Origin: Rhizophagus clarus
Taxonomy: Eukaryota > Glomeromycota > Glomeromycetes > Glomerales > Glomeraceae
NCBI GenBank assembly: GCA_015698045.1
Contig: BLAL01000030.1
Location: 248,001 to 312,000, forward strand
Reading direction: 5' to 3'
DNA: 64,000 bases
In this document: one piece after another, positions 23,911 through 36,218 of the stretch
Layout of the letters: the number at the start of each line of letters is the position of its first letter
Position numbering within the stretch: the first letter of the stretch is position 1
The notes under the pieces: model-generated
Databases searched by the model: none
The model's input: only the letters and a program-made list of their open reading frames with translations
Told to the model about the DNA's origin: nothing
Program-made: the position numbers and the translations under genes

Positions 23911-26318
23911 ATCACCATATGAAAAGAGTAAAAAGATAAAGGGGATTCCAAAGTTACAATATGTTCAAAATAGGTGATTTTGTATGAACTTCGGAACGGC
24001 AATTCCGTTTGTCACACATATTGTATACGTGAATACTACGGTTTCATCTGGTTTCATGGTGATCTTCCAAATTTCTTTTTAGGAATTATTAAAAATTCTT
24101 TAAACTTTGTTATAATAATACAGATGATATAAATGATGATAACCTATAATTTGTAGCATAGTAATTCACTAAATACATTCATTCATAATTGAATATATAC
24201 ATCTCCATGTATTTTAAATAAACTTTAATTATCTTAATTTACAGTTATGGTTAATTAAATTGAATAATTTTCAAATATTTTTATTCACGTTACAAAATTT
24301 AATTTCTTTCGTCCATAATAAAAACAGGGTAAGAAGAAAATAAAAATAATAAAATGAGAGGAGTAAATATGCTACTTAATTTCATAAAGAAATTTTTCTT
24401 ACAAACTAATTGCAAGATTTGCGTAATTAGTCATGTAAATAATCTTTATTTATTAATGAGCATAAAGTTATTTGACAAAATTCTCCAAGTTTTTTCATAT
24501 AAAAAGATTAAAAGAATTTATTTCATAATTAAATTTCAATCTTCAATAAAGCTAAAATTATTGTAAATTTAATTTTTGCAAATTTATGTAAAATTGTTTT
24601 GTAAAAAACTTAACGGATCGTTCAATATGAATTTGTCGTTTATATTGTTAGTTTAAAATGTTTGCAAAAGTCAAATCAAACATAATTTTTTAATACATAT
24701 GACGACATATTACTAGTTACTAAAATGGAAGTCTGGAGAGAAAAAAAAGATAAAACTAAGATTTGTGATTTTATTTGCTGACGACCACTGATCACCTATT
24801 AACGAATTTCATAATTTTGCAAAATATATAGTAATTCCAATTTTCCTAATTTTCTTTCAGTTAAATATTTTTGCTTATTGAACGTGTTAGATTTGAACAA
24901 ACTTCCTAATAATTTATTAATATTCACTGTTTTCCTACTAGGAATTTACTGGATACTACAAGATTGTCACTAGCCAAGATATACAAAAGCATTATTATTA
25001 TAGAAAATACTACATCGGAAATTAACGAATGATATACGCAATGTTTAGCCAATTTTACGCTGAAAAAAATCCACATCTCTTTAATTACTTAACATTTATT
25101 GTCATTGATTTAAATTTTTTTTTTATATCCTCTCTTCATTGAGCAATTACTAATGGATTTGCCATTGACATTAAAGAAGCACTGCGTTTTGCAATGTAAC
25201 CTATGAAAATCCAATACCTAATAACTAATAATTTATGTTCTTAATTATGCTATTTAAACTATCTGTCAATATTAGTCATATTAGTTAAATAAATAATGCC
25301 TGATTATATTATATAAGACTATTATCGCATTGTCATATTGAATCACCATATAAAATTGCGTTAACGAATTAACTATTCATTTTCTTCTTTTCCATTCCTT
25401 TAAATACTCTTTTAAAAATAATGATAACTTCCTATTTTTATCTCGACATTTTGTACTTCCTCCTTTACCTGATTCTTTTTTATAAAATTAGTGACCACGT
25501 TTGCTTCTATTTGTATTGAACTCGATTCTGATTTCTGAATCAAATTGATTATTATGTGTGAGCTTAATTATTTCTTTATCTTGTTTTCTTCTTTATATCT
25601 ATTTATAAGTCATAACGTTGATAATTTTACTAGTGGAATATTTTTTGATCTTTATGACCTAAATTATTTATCATTCCAACAACCTCTCTTATAGAAGGTA
25701 ATTCGGAAATAATTTCTCTTTTTCATTTATTTTTCTTCACTCTTCTGTATTTCTTTGTGCTAGTACCATGTAATATATTTTTGTATCGTACATATTACTT
25801 AAGTTAGTTGCAAAATTGTTCGTTTTCAAATATATTTCTTGTTCGATGAATTCTATGTACTGACCTATGATAAATTTTTTATAACTTTTTCGTTATTCCC
25901 AAGCTCTTTAATTCAAATACCATCATCTTTCAGTTGTAACGAAGGTGCATGATCTGAATTCTGTTTTGTTGAATTAAGACATCATTTTACTTTCTGAAAA
26001 TAGTTTTCATTAAGTGAATGAACAAAACTCCTCCTGTATCTTCTTTAATTAATATCTCTTTCATTATCGTTATTTTTTACGTGTTTTATAATTTTAATAA
26101 ATTTATTGTCCAATTTCCATGAAGTGTGTATATCTATTGAAATTTACAAGTTTCTTATTATATAAATGTATTCTAAATTTCAATAAAATCACCTTTACAC
26201 TTCGTTTAAATTTATGACATATTTTTATATTGCAAGAAATATTAATGAAATTCTGCTAAAATATTAATAATAAATAATAAATGTAATAAATGTATAATCT
26301 TCTTGTTCTGAATTTCAT
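23911..26318. other. 2.4-kb intergenic stretch
   Basis: No convincing gene or splice-linked exons. Short ORFs such as 24354-24566 are AT-noise with no recognisable domain. 25380-25760 is pyrimidine-rich on the plus strand. Nothing else was seen. Confidence 0.45.
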
Positions 26319-26907
26319 CCCTATAAAAAATATGTGTCCGGATAATGTCCAGAAAATGTCTGGAAAAATTTTCTAAAATATTGTCCAGAAATTCAGGACA
26401 CTGTGTGTCCGGAAACTGTTCCGAAAACACTGCATTTTCGGGATATTAGGAATTTGTCCTGAAATTGTCCGGAAATGTATTTTCGTAAAATTTTGCCACA
26501 TAAGATGATCAATGGATAGATGATCATCATTATTCCTTAACCCAAAAATTTTTATATCATAGATATATAGTATTTTTGCCTGCTCTGCAATTTTAATTAG
26601 TACGACAGAAAAGATTTTGAATGTCAGTTTTGTGCTTTTGCATTTTTTTACAAAATTAATTTATCCTTTTTTGGAAATAGTATCCAGAATTTGTCCAGGT
26701 TTAACTGTCCGAAATTTGTCCAAAATTTTATACCGAACAAATACTGGACGAATTCTGGACAAAGTTAGGACATGTCAAAATTTTAAGTATCAGAAGTGTA
26801 TCAGACATGTACCAAAAAAGTGGACATTTTCCGGACATATCAGATTTATTCTGGACATTTTTCAGACATTTTTGATAACATTTTCCGGACATTTATTTTT
26901 TATAGGG
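26319..26907. mobile_element. CCCTAT-ended MITE with 3-bp CAT duplication
   Basis: The 589-bp element starts ccctataaaaaatatgtgtc and its right end is the complement of ccctataaaaaataaatgtc. The flanks are CAT at 26316-26318 and 26908-26910. The interior is packed with gtccgga/tccggac and tccagaa words in both orientations, like subterminal binding sites. ORFs reading through it (26242-26430, 26617-26997) cross the ends and are not genes. No transposase. Confidence 0.8.
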
Positions 26908-26910
26908 CAT

Positions 26911-28678
26911 CTAGACGATTTTCCAAAACTAGCAACCATTATTGCCTCTTTTTGTTCCTTCATTCGTTTAATTGATGGTTTCTCGTTATCACTGTAATCG
27001 TTTTGTTGTTAATGATATTATCAGAAATCCTTTATCATTCGTTAATATCTAAATATAAAGACAAACTAATGAGAAATGAAAAAAATATAAGATAAAAAAA
27101 AAAAAATTGAGTTAATACATGGCAATTAACAAAACGCATCAGCATCAAATAAACCAGCTTCAGTTACCAGAAGTCCTAAACAAATGGAAAGCAAAGAGAT
27201 AGCCCATTCATACCACACATTACAAAATCCATTCCTATAGTAGAAAAACGGCAAAAGGGAACATTAGAAATGTTCTAACAATTTTTCACATAAAGAGTAA
27301 TATATATGTTGACAGAGTTAATGGATATTACAGGTGTTCCAAATCTTAACGCTATGGAAGATAGGTAGAATTTATAAAGGCAGGTAGAGTTACGAGATTT
27401 TTAATTAAGAAATGATTTTAAGTTTTAATGTTTCTTTCTTTTTTTACATAACACTAGATTTTTGGAAACAGGACGAACCTAGAGTTATATCAATTAACAA
27501 TAAAAAAAAGTATTTATTTATTTACTCTCAATTTGTTATTTATTAATGATATTATAAATAAAACATTTTATTTCTGATTAAGTTGCGGATTTTCATCAAA
27601 GAATGTTAAGTCGTTTCTTTAACACCATTAAGTCCAACTTTCCCCTTCCTAATTAATTCCTATGATTTATATGTTTGTTTAAAGAAACCTGGCATCTTAA
27701 AAAAAGTGAGAAATGTTAAAAAACACTTCTTAATTACAAAATATATAACCCCTCCTTCATTGTGTAAACCCAGGACTCCTTTTTTTGCCAAATTAACGAT
27801 CGATCGGATTGCCCGGTATAATCAGGTCAAAAGATTCGTTTGACCGATTCAGACCTCTAATTATGAATAGAATTATTAGGCAACAGATTATTCTAATAGT
27901 TATCAATCGGTATATATACAATCTTACATGTAATAATTATATATCAAACTAAATAATAACTATTGAATTATTACCTAATTTATTCAAATTTAGCAATTCG
28001 GATAACCTAAATTTTATATAGTTATCAATAGGGTATATGCTCGATTTATCCGATTTCTAATTGATTAAGTTTTATCAAGAGTTTCAATTTTTGAAACATG
28101 CAAATTTAATGAAACCTATCATTGTCATTAACAAATATAAACTAAAATATTTAAATAAGACCCAATGTAAAACAATTAATAAATTAATAATTAATTCAAT
28201 TTTAATAAGTTATTATCAGTTTTAAAAAAATTAAACTGAATGTTTTAAAAGTTAATATACTAATACTAATAAGTTTGATTCAGTTTTAATTTAATTTAGG
28301 TTGAAATTGAACCAAGTTAATTCAAACATTATATTTTTAATTCCAAAAAAAGATATTTTAAAAGGAATGATGGAACCTCATGATTCATACTTTTTAGCAG
28401 ATTATTATTAATAAATATTTCATATAGTGAGTGATATGTAAATAAAATAAGGAAAATGTTACTTATGCAAATAAATATATTGAATTATAATTGTTTTTAA
28501 GTTATAATTACTTATATGAATTATTAAAATCTGTTTCAATTTTATAATAGGAAAATCTGAGTCAGACTGCATTTACATTGCTATAAATTTTTTATTTAAA
28601 GACCCTTTCCAGAAAAAAAAAAATAAAATAAAAATAAAATAAATAAAATAAATTCCTAAGAAAAAAAAATTCAACATC
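26911..28678. other. Intergenic stretch upstream of the bromodomain gene
   Basis: No gene seen. A GC-richer patch with cgatcgatcggattgcccgg lies near 27797. An A-rich aaataaaataaa tract (28612-28660) immediately precedes the start codon at 28679. Confidence 0.4.
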
Positions 28679-30150
28679 ATGGATAAACTCAACAATATTG
28701 ATGAAACCAACAACATGGAGGTTGAATTTAATAATTATATTAATGAACTTAACAATATAGATGAACTCAACAATGCAGTTGAACTTGATAACACAAGTGA
28801 ATTTAATATTGAACTTGATAACACAAATGAATTTAATATTGAACTTGATAACTCAAATGAATTTAATATTGAACTTGATAACTCAAATCAATTTAATATT
28901 GAACTTGATAACTCAAATGAATTTAATATTGATGAACTATTTAACAACATAAATGAACTTAACAATATTAATAATACAGATGATAATATGGATGAACTTA
29001 ACAATTATTTTGATGAACTTGATAACATGGGCGAAATTAATGATATAAATGAACTCAGCAACATAGATGGACTTGATAATAATATGGATGAAATTAACAA
29101 TAGTGCAGATGAACTTAGCAATACAGATGATGAAACTGATAATGAACTTGAAAGTTATCTGGATGAACTTAGTATGAATATATCTGGTCGTTATCTTAAC
29201 CAATTCTTCAGTCAATACATCCAAATGAGTACTGTAACTAATAAATATCTTGGTCAAGATAGTAAGTTTTATAAACAGTGAACTTATGATTGTTCTTTTT
29301 ATTTTAATTTTTAATTAATTACTAATAACCTTCAACCTTTAGTTCTCATCTTTTATATAAAGGAAAAACATACAAATTCATCATATTATGAATTTTTAAT
29401 CTTACATCATGATGTAATTTTTATTTCATCATTATCATTTATTTCATCAATATCATTTTCAAATTGGAAGACTTTTGATGATTATTGGACACAAAAATTT
29501 TTAGAAGAGATAGAAAAATCAAAGTTAAATAAGAAAAATACATTTGATGTTTTAAAACAAAAGGTATATTTTTTTATTTTATAAAAAAAAAAGACAAAAA
29601 TTTTCTTTAAATATTTAATAAGTTTTAATTTGCTTGGTGATTATTTCAATTCAAATCACTAATCCTAAACAATTTTTTTATATTTGAATAGATAAATACA
29701 GAACATTTACAATATGAAAATTTTTTTCAAATATACTGGCAGAGAATAATCAAAAAATATAAGAAGGAAAATCTAATACCTGATGCAACTTACACCAAAA
29801 AAACAATCAAGATTCATGGTCTTCCTAAAGTCATTGAACCTAATTTATTATTCTGTTATAAAATTCTTTGTGAACTTATAATGAAGCCCTATTCTTTTCC
29901 ATTTTATAAATATACTAAAGAAGTGAATCCAGATTATTTTGATATTATAGATAATCCAATAGATTTGTTTACTATTAAATCAAAATTGGAGAATAATCAA
30001 TATTCAGATGCAGAAAAATTTAAGAAAGATATTGATTTATTATTTGATAATAATTCCATATATTATAATATTAATGGTAGTGAATTTTATAATTTAACTA
30101 TAATGTTTAAAAAAGCTTTTAATATGAAGTGGAATAAAAAATACAGATAA
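28679..30150 (+). CDS. Bromodomain protein with Asn-rich N-terminus
   Basis: The exons are 28679-29261, 29343-29563 and 29692-30150, all GT-AG, giving 421 codons including the stop. Residues 1-185 are an acidic Asn/Asp/Glu-rich tract with tandem 10-residue units (ELDNSNEFNI, five copies at 28780-28930). Residues 186-310 form the module shared with the nuclease-like gene at 14353 (LGQD...SYYEFLILHHD...YWQRIIKKYKKENL). Residues 320-418 form a bromodomain: FPF in place of the WPF shelf, NPDYFDIIDNP, the TIKSKL helix and the acetyl-lysine-binding Asn394 in YYNINGS. The key Asn is kept, so histone acetyl-lysine reading is plausible and the protein is probably nuclear. The AT-rich codons and simple repeats suggest a young gene. 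Confidence 0.8.
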
Positions 30151-30470
30151 TAATAATCAATAATGGAGGAAAATTTAAGAAAGATATTGATTTAATTTAA
30201 TAATAATTCTATAATCTTTATATATTGTCAATATTAATGGTAATGAAGGTGGATATAATTCTATATATTATAGTATTAATTTATGATAATGGAAATAATT
30301 CAGCTATAATGTTTAAAAATCTTTTAAGAATTGGCTTAAATTACATAAATCCTAATTATTTAGATATAAAAAATTCTAAAATTTTTATATACCTAAATAT
30401 TAATAGTAAATGGAGGAAACTATAATTTTAAAAAAGCTTTTAATATAAAGTGGAATTTAAACTTCAGTTA
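30151..30470 (+). pseudogene. Decayed repeats of the bromodomain 3' end
   Basis: Directly after the stop, aaatttaagaaagatattga recurs at about 30171 (parent copy at about 30015). taatgtttaaaaa recurs at about 30306 and aaaaaagcttttaatat at about 30430, matching the parent at 30100-30140. Frames are broken. This is a partial tandem duplication of exon 3 that has decayed, ending before about 30470. Confidence 0.6.
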
Positions 30471-30712
30471 TTAAATAAAAAGAAATATTATCTGTTATAG
30501 TATATTTAGCACTAATTAAATATGTTTTTTTACACTAATATTTAATATGCTTGATTTTTTTATATCATATAAGATTTTTTTTAAAATATTACCTAATACT
30601 TATAATTTACTAAGATAGTACTGTTTGGACGGTGTTTAGATAGTTGGTATCTTTTTTTTGATTTTAATGAGTTTATAAAACATTAGCCAACATTTTGTTT
30701 TTTCTTTTGTAG

Positions 30713-31093
30713 GCCTTGTATGACTTTGGGCACGAAACTATCACGTCATCAAATAAGAAGGTCCAGGATAGGTCAAGTAGTTCAGAATTTAACCAGGTGT
30801 TCCTTAGGTAGATTACTTCTCTTTTTTAGTTTCAGTAAGAAAAAGTGTTTCTTTTAATTATTTATTTAACGAAACATCTTATTAACATAAATGTTTTTAT
30901 TTTTTCTTAGATCAAAAAGAGCGTTTATGATTACAAAGCCCAGACTTTAATAAGTGAACCCCAGTAGCTCGTGGAAGTAAATCAACAGCTCAAAGCAAAG
31001 CTATACGGCCAAAGAAATCAAAAGATAATAGTAAAGCTGTATCGAATAAGAAAACTTTAATATCAAATCATTCACCATTAGCTCTAAGCTAAA
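30713..31093 (+). pseudogene. Orphan exon-like segments
   Basis: 30713-30796 is an 84-nt open stretch between TTTTGTAG and CAG|GTGTTCC (ALYDFGHETI...SSEFNQ). After a second acceptor, TTTCTTAG, at 30910, sequence from 30911 reads IKKSVYDYKAQTLISEPQ and then a TAG. Another frame carries a basic Lys/Ser-rich run (QSKAIRPKKSKDNSKAVSNK) to a stop at 31093. No start, domain or continuation was found. It may be remains of a spliced gene. Confidence 0.25.
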
Positions 31094-33107
31094 CTAGAAT
31101 CCTGAAAAGGGTCAACAGATGATAAAACTAGTGAAAGAAAAATTTGAAAGGTAAACTTTGAAGTAAAACTTATATTTTTGTTTTTATTTATTATTAAAAA
31201 TAATTTACAATGTATTTATTAATATTCACAAAATTTTTCAATTAGTAATATTACAATTAACATTAACATACCGGAGTTCGGATTATATCTCTTGTCCTTT
31301 TGCATATTAGTCGTGTTAGCTATAAATAAAAAAAAAATCAGAAAAAATAAATTATTAATATAATTTTATTTTATTAAAAGCACACCCACATTATTCAGGA
31401 AATACCATCAAACAGGGAACGATAATTCAAAAATCTTGTGTTAAATACTCTAAATTAATACCACTTGATTTCGAAAATGCTTTTGTACTATTCTTATTTC
31501 TAGAGGCATTCATACACATCCTCCCCCTCCACTTAGTCGTGTACCTATTTTCATTATACTCATTTAGAAGAATTAATTAATCAAGCAAATTCTGATACTA
31601 TGGATATAAATCCAACTCATATTTAATAAAATTGATATTTGAAAATTATTTCTTATTTGATAGATAATTTATATAAACTTACTTTTGTATACTAATTAAT
31701 GTTAATTGTATCATATAACAAGTCGGCAGTTAGAATTTGCTGATTAACTCCATATAACAATTTTTTTATCATAGGAACCGCTGCGAATATTAATGAAGCG
31801 GCATGTAGTGGTAGTGTTATTCGATATTATTGCATGCGTGCATTCGATAAAGTCGTCTGTTACCAATATTTTTCATGCAGAATGTTTTACAATGAGTGAT
31901 CATTCTCAGGAGCACAACAGACAATAGGATTAAACGAAAACAGACAACGATTTGGAATATGATGACAATTTGTATTAGATAGTTGGTCAGCAATGAAATT
32001 ACACTTTCTTCATCATACGCTCTTACTCTACTTCGTAGGCTTCGCCTAGATTGCATATCTCGTATGATTGTATATCTTGTATTAATGAGAAGAATCTTAA
32101 TATGACTAATATCGCCACTAAAATCAAACGGTTCGTTGATGGACTGTTTATGATTGGATTAGATATCGATAATCACGAAAGAATTAATTTAACTTCGTAG
32201 TTTCACGACTTTTCTACATATTTACATACAACTGCACATATGGAATATCTCACTAATGTTATATGATTACACACGATCTAACGGGAATCCAATAATTATA
32301 ACGTACTGATATTTGTTATCGTTATTTCCAAAGTATATTATATCCGCTTTCTATACGATCTTCTTATTACTATCTTCCTCCTGAAATAGTATGTGGGCCT
32401 GGAAATAATCCCATGTATTTTTTGTATTGAAAACTGTAGAACAGTTATAAGCTATTCATGCTAAAGGAATTCCCAGGTTCGAATTGGGCAATAAAAAATA
32501 TAAAAGGTGAGCGGAAGGGTGATAATTTTGCTTGTACAGTAGTTCCCAAGGAAAACAAACTAATCAATCTTACTGTTGTAGCCTGGCTCATTGAAAAGCA
32601 ACTCATCAACTCAAAACGATAAACGGAGTATACAACAAAGAATTAGGTAGGTTTGAAATCAACTCTCCTTGCTACTCTTTAGCAAACTATCTTATATGGG
32701 TATCCTTGTACTTTATTTTGTGTTAAGATCACACTTTTTTCAATGCATAATTAATCGTTTTATGTATTATACTCTGAACATTGTTCAGAGTGTCATATGA
32801 TTATGACGTTAGATTTATATTTTTCCGCGAAATTAGATGGTTAGAAAATTATATGTATTAATTGGTAATTTTAAACGAATTTTAAAGGATTCTTCCTTGT
32901 CATTCAGTTTGAAAGAAGGTTTTTTATTGTTATTTGTTATACCTTTTAATAAAAAGTAAAAAATGCAATAATAATTTAATAAAAAAAATTATTCAAAATT
33001 TCATGAAAAAAAAATACAAATGGTATGGTATTTAATAAATATTATAACAGTCTTTCACGCATCTTAAGAATGAATTAATAGCCATTTGTGAACCGTGCTG
33101 TTATGAT
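31094..33107. other. Intergenic stretch
   Basis: No gene supported. 31560-31625 reads HLEELINQANSDTMDINP before a stop and looks like a coding scrap. 32472-32488 contains cccaggttcgaattggg, which resembles a tRNA T-arm without the rest of a tRNA. The short ORF 31817-32056 is not credible. Confidence 0.35.
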
Positions 33108-35845
33108 CTATTCTAAATTTTTTAATTCTTCTCTTTCTTGCTTTAATTCTGCCTTCAATTCATCCAAATTCTTTTTTAATGAATTTATGTCTTTTTCCAT
33201 CATGCTAGAATTTAATTTAGTTCTGGTTCCTTTCCGAGAATTAATAGCAAAATTAAAAATATTGTATCTATCAATATTAAAAGAATCCAACTTAAGTATA
33301 TTATTAATCTTAAGAGTAACTTCCAACTCTTTATTTTCTCGAACAATATTCGTTAAGGAATCATAACCTTTGTTCAACTTTAAAAAACCATCATTATATT
33401 TTACAAGAGTGTTTTGAAACTCTTTAATATATTTATCTTCTTTATCAGTAGCATAACTTTTTAAATGATTGTAACAATTTTGCAATTTATTAATAGCTTC
33501 TTCTCGTGAAGTTAGGAAATCACTTTTGGATTCCATAAATTTATTAACTTCGTTGTGAAACCGTTTTTTTCTATTAGCATCAGTTCTTGATAATTCTTTT
33601 TCAAGTTCATCCAACTCTTTTTCTTTAGCTTCTCTTTCTTTATGAGCCTCCTTGGTATCTTCTCCACTAGATAATTTATTTATTAATTCCTTTTTAATTT
33701 TTTTCAATTCATTTCTTTTATTTTTTAACGTGTTAATACGCTCATTATCAAGATTAATTAATTTTTTTTCTAATTCGTTTATCTTATCTTCTTTAATTTG
33801 TAAAGCTTGGACTAATTGCTCCTTGATTTGTTTTTCATATTTCAATTCTTGTTCCAATTTATTAATTTCTCTTTTCAACTTTGCTTTTAGTTTAGCATTA
33901 AACTTTTGATCAGCTGAGAGGCCTCCAAGAATATTGCGTAATTCGGTTTTTTCTTGTTCTATCCGTTCACAATTATCTTGGGATTGACCTAATTTTATTT
34001 CAAATTGCTCTTTTTGTTCAATTAAGCTTTCTTTCTGTTCAATTAAGCTTTCTTTCTGTTCAATTAAGCTTTCTTGTTGAGATTTTAATTCTTGAATATT
34101 AGTTTCTATTTTGGTTAATTTCTCTTGCAAGTTAATTTTTTCTCGCTTTAACTGATTAATTTGATCTTGTATTCGCTGATTAGTTAGTTTATTTTGTTCC
34201 AGCTGTTCAGCTAGGTTGCTACTTAAGAGTTGCTTTTCATAAATTTCTTTCTGTAAATCAATAATTTGTGTTCGTAAAGTAACTTCTTCTCCTGCAGATT
34301 TTTTGATTTGTACAGCTAGATCAAGTTTTAGATTTTGATTATTATGCTCAAATTGAGAATTTTTTTGTTGCAAATCAACTAATTCTTGATTTAACTGATT
34401 AATTTGATCTTGTACTTGCTGATTATACAGTTTATTTTGTTCTAACTGTTCAGTTAAATTATTAGTTAAAGTTTGCTTTTCATTTTGAAAAAAAGTAATT
34501 TGAGCTTGTAAAGTATTTTCTTTTTCTGCAAATTCTTTAATTTGTAGTCTTAATTTTTGAATATCTTGCTCAAATTGAGAATTTTTTTGTTGTAAAGCAA
34601 CTAATCCCAGTTTGTTTTTCTTTTAATTCATTTTGAGAGTTTTGATAATAAATTTTGGCAATTTTTTCTAATTCAAAAAATTCATGATTAGCATCCGCTT
34701 TTTTTTCAAAAAGTTTCAATTCTTGAGATTCTTTTAAAATTTTGTTTACTTCTTCACTAGTAAAATCAAGTAATCGACTTGTATAATATGCTTGTGGATG
34801 ATATTCAGCATTAAAATTACTATACCCAATTGGTGCATTAATAAGTCCCATAATATTACTTTTTAATTCTTTACTAATATCTTCAATTTTCTTTTCATGA
34901 GGAAATTTAATCCACTTTTCAATAATATCTAAAACTTCTGATGCGAATGGTCTTTTTAATGGATCTTCATCCCAACATTTTTTCATCAAGTTAGTATAGC
35001 ATTGTGGAATATTATCAATAATTTCAGGTCGTTCACCTTTACAAATACTTAAAGCAAGTTGTAAATCATGTGCTTTATCACTAAATGGTGGAATTCCAGA
35101 TGTAAATTCCCACATAATCATAGAAAAACTATATATATCACTAGCTTGAGTGTAGACTTCACCTTTTAAAATTTCAGGTGCTATAAATGGTACAACACCA
35201 TAAATATTATCTTTTTTTAGAAAAGATTTTGCAGATTGATATGATCCTAAATAATCACTAATATAAACTCCATATAGTGTATCGTTATATTTAATACATA
35301 AAATATTACCATCATGAAAACCATAATGAATAAGATTTTCTTTATGTATATTATTAAGACCTTCGATAATTTTGTATAACATATATAATTTCTGTCCCCA
35401 ATTACTTGCTATTTCTGCCAAACATTTTCTTAAATTACCTTTATTTGCATACTCCATTATTAACATATAATCCAAAGTAATTGGATTTTGTGTGAACCCA
35501 AATACATTAATAATTTCATATGGATATTTAATAATTTTCCACTGTAAAAGATAATGTTAAATAAATTAGTTTAAATAAATTATAAATTAAACCCAAAAAA
35601 AAAAAATAAAAAAATGAAATAAATACACACTTCATTTAATATTTTTTTTAAATTTTCATCTGAATCATTAAAATAATTAAAACTGTTTTAATATTATTTT
35701 AATATTTTTATAAATAGCTTTACATAAGATACTAAACCCTCCTTTATCAAAATACTCAATATTTTCAAATTTATTGTAAGGAATCCATTTTAAGTTATTT
35801 TTAAAAATAAATTGATCTATAATTTCATTTCCACTAGTCTCAAAC
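33108..35845 (-). pseudogene. Kinase/coiled-coil part of a second Sel1-kinase locus, frameshifted
   Basis: The first exon, 35845-35631, encodes IIDQFIFK, WIPYNKFENIEYFDKGGFS and IILKQF, a kinase N-lobe. One extra T in a TTTT run near 35686 shifts the frame. A GT-AG intron (35542-35630) follows, then exon 35541 onward with the C-lobe: HYGFHDGN instead of HRDFHxGN, YISDYLG instead of DFG, and GVVPFIAPE. The catalytic HRD Asp is Gly and DFG has become DYL, so even the intact form would be a pseudokinase. Near 34605 the frame shifts again and continues open to 33108 as about 490 residues of Gln/Lys/Glu coiled coil with heptads and three ESLIEQK units. The two shifts may be real lesions, missed introns or homopolymer errors. 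Confidence 0.7.
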
Positions 35846-36218
35846 CTTTAAATTAAAAATAAAAATCATATTAAAATTTATAATAAAATTAAAATTGAAA
35901 TATTAATAATATTAAATGTATTAATAACTTACTCTGAAACTTAAATTTTAATAATGAATAAATAATGTAAATAATTAATTTTATATAAATAATATATTAT
36001 ACTGTATATGCAATAATTTACAACTTACCAACTAATCCAATTCAAGATTTTTAATACAAATAATTATTATTTTTTTTTTTTTGTATAAAAGAATAAAAGA
36101 ATAAAATTAAAAATGGAGTTATTATAATTATTAAATAACAATTTTCAATAATTAATATAAACTTAAACTTACAAGCTAAATTATTCAAATAATTTTTTAA
36201 ATAAAAAATTTAGTCAGT

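Noticed and set aside
26617-26997. 126-residue plus ORF
   Set aside because: It crosses the right end of the CCCTAT element and is made of its repeated ccggac words.
32472-32488. cccaggttcgaattggg, resembling a tRNA T-arm
   Set aside because: No acceptor, D or anticodon arms could be folded around it.
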